Positions 63,490 through 64,000 of a DNA stretch of 64,000 bases are shown here, piece after piece. Below the pieces are notes generated by a model that was not told the DNA's origin, searched no databases, and was given only the letters and a program-made list of their open reading frames with translations. This DNA comes from Zavarzinia compransoris (GTDB lineage: Bacteria > Pseudomonadota > Alphaproteobacteria > Zavarziniales > Zavarziniaceae), in assembly GCF_003173055.1 (NCBI RefSeq), contig NZ_QGLF01000001.1:69085-133084 (forward strand). The letters run 5' to 3'. The position numbers and the translations under genes were made by a program. Positions within the stretch are counted from its first letter, which is position 1. Each line of letters begins with the position of its first letter.

Positions 63490-63699
63490 ATGTTGCTCGG
63501 CATTTCCATCGTCGGTGCCCTTGCCGCCCTCGTCCTCGGCGCCCTGGGCGCAATGGCGGCGGGGGCGGCCAGCGGCGTCGCCATCGGCGGCAAGGACCTG
63601 GGGCGCGATCTTGCCGCCTTCATGGGCGGTTTCTACGGCCCCCTCGCCGGCGTGCCGGGGGTGGTGATCGCCCTCGTCGTCCTGGCCCTGATACTCTGA
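63490..63699 (+). CDS. Tiny membrane protein (two helices)
   Basis: 69 residues. Two hydrophobic stretches (about 2-35 and 48-69; GISIVGALAALVLGALGAM and VPGVVIALVVLALIL) flank a short polar loop with GGKDLGRDLAAF. It has many small residues, allowing tight helix packing. It starts 18 bases after the TPR gene. Could anchor the soluble hydrogenase complex to the membrane, by analogy of position; no sequence proof. Confidence 0.75.
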   Translation: MLLGISIVGALAALVLGALGAMAAGAASGVAIGGKDLGRDLAAFMGGFYGPLAGVPGVVIALVVLALIL

Positions 63700-63709
63700 G
63701 GAGCGCGCG

Positions 63710-63934
63710 ATGTGGGAAATGGCGAAAAGCTCGGTCGGGCGCTTCTTCGAGGGCACCTTGTTCGCGGATCCCCCTAAGGCCTACAGCCAGATGGCGATCG
63801 GCATCGGCGCCACGGCGGCGCTGGTCGTCCTGCTCGGCCTGATCGGGGCGCCGCTGTGGCTGGCGGGGCTTTGCGGCGGCGTCGCGGGCGGCGCGCTGCA
63901 ACCCTATCTGTTCAAGAACCTGCGCTATCGCTGA
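63710..63934 (+). CDS. Small membrane protein (two helices)
   Basis: 74 residues, start 11 bases after the preceding stop. A polar N-terminus (MWEMAKSSVGRFFEGTLFADPPKAYSQ) is followed by two hydrophobic segments (about 28-47 and 50-65) and a basic end LFKNLRYR. Likely an inner-membrane hairpin that acts with its neighbour. Function unknown. Confidence 0.75.
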   Translation: MWEMAKSSVGRFFEGTLFADPPKAYSQMAIGIGATAALVVLLGLIGAPLWLAGLCGGVAGGALQPYLFKNLRYR

Positions 63935-63944
63935 GGCCCGGCCG

Positions 63945-64000
63945 ATGAACGCCCTCTCGCCCACCCCGCGCGACGATCTGGCCGGCTTCGTCGGCGACAT
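63945..64000 (+). CDS. Start of a further gene in the hydrogenase operon (partial)
   Basis: Only 18 codons are visible (MNALSPTPRDDLAGFVGD). It starts 11 bases after the preceding stop, so it belongs to the operon. Too short to identify. Confidence 0.6.
   Translation, partial: MNALSPTPRDDLAGFVGD

Overview
This window is a GC-rich (roughly two-thirds G+C), densely coded chromosomal segment of an alphaproteobacterium. The evidence is the codon use, the gatCAB and glmU-glmS arrangements, the RegA/HupR-style hydrogenase regulator and the general gene repertoire. A Rhodospirillales-type or Zavarzinia-like relative seems plausible, but nothing here fixes the genus. There are no rRNA genes, CRISPR arrays, transposases or integrases. 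The only mobile-element hint is a truncated antitoxin gene beside a tRNA.

Layout. 1-8.9 kb: the end of a class III aminotransferase, two small exported proteins, a multispanning membrane protein, two OmpR/histidine-kinase pairs whose kinase genes overlap tail to tail, a PAP2 lipid phosphatase with a PmrA-like direct repeat upstream, a LysR regulator and a RibD/DHFR-like reductase. 8.9-15.4 kb: an oxidoreductase group with a cytosolic zinc alcohol dehydrogenase, a PQQ-type sugar dehydrogenase, an exported double-CMD/cupin fusion, a Tat-exported zinc alcohol dehydrogenase paralogue and an aldo/keto reductase. 15.7-20.2 kb: a fused hydantoinase/oxoprolinase and a DUF1989 protein. 20.2-23.4 kb: class I ribonucleotide reductase nrdAB behind a cobalamin riboswitch. 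23.5-26 kb: a ModE-type DNA-binding domain, a YegD-like Hsp70 and an enoyl-CoA hydratase.

26-37.1 kb is a nitrogen-scavenging block. A histidine kinase fused to an NCS1 transporter and a LuxR-type response regulator face a urea/short-chain-amide ABC transporter (urtABCDE), a formamidase (fmdA) and fmdB. The shared intergenic region carries phased TACGCA repeats and perfect inverted repeats. 37-56 kb: mostly household genes (lipase-like lipoprotein, Pro/Lys-repeat lipoprotein, tRNA-Val, gph, glmU, glmS, an MFS exporter, an orphan iron-binding protein, an AcoR-like activator, gatCAB, a cold-shock protein, a GST, acetyltransferases, a DUF1295 protein and an SDR).

56.4-64 kb is the most distinctive region: a group 2a-type [NiFe] hydrogenase locus that runs off the right edge. 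A HupR/HoxA-like sigma-54 activator with a degenerate receiver and a small zinc-ribbon protein precede a full-match sigma-54 promoter, which drives hupS-hupL. After these come two tandem, partly near-identical four-cysteine (HiPIP-like) proteins, a maturation protease, an unknown protein, a TPR-like protein and two tiny membrane proteins. No Tat signal or cytochrome b is encoded in the visible part. The inferred picture is a cytoplasmic uptake hydrogenase that passes electrons through unusual small Fe-S carriers, possibly tethered to the membrane by the tiny downstream proteins.
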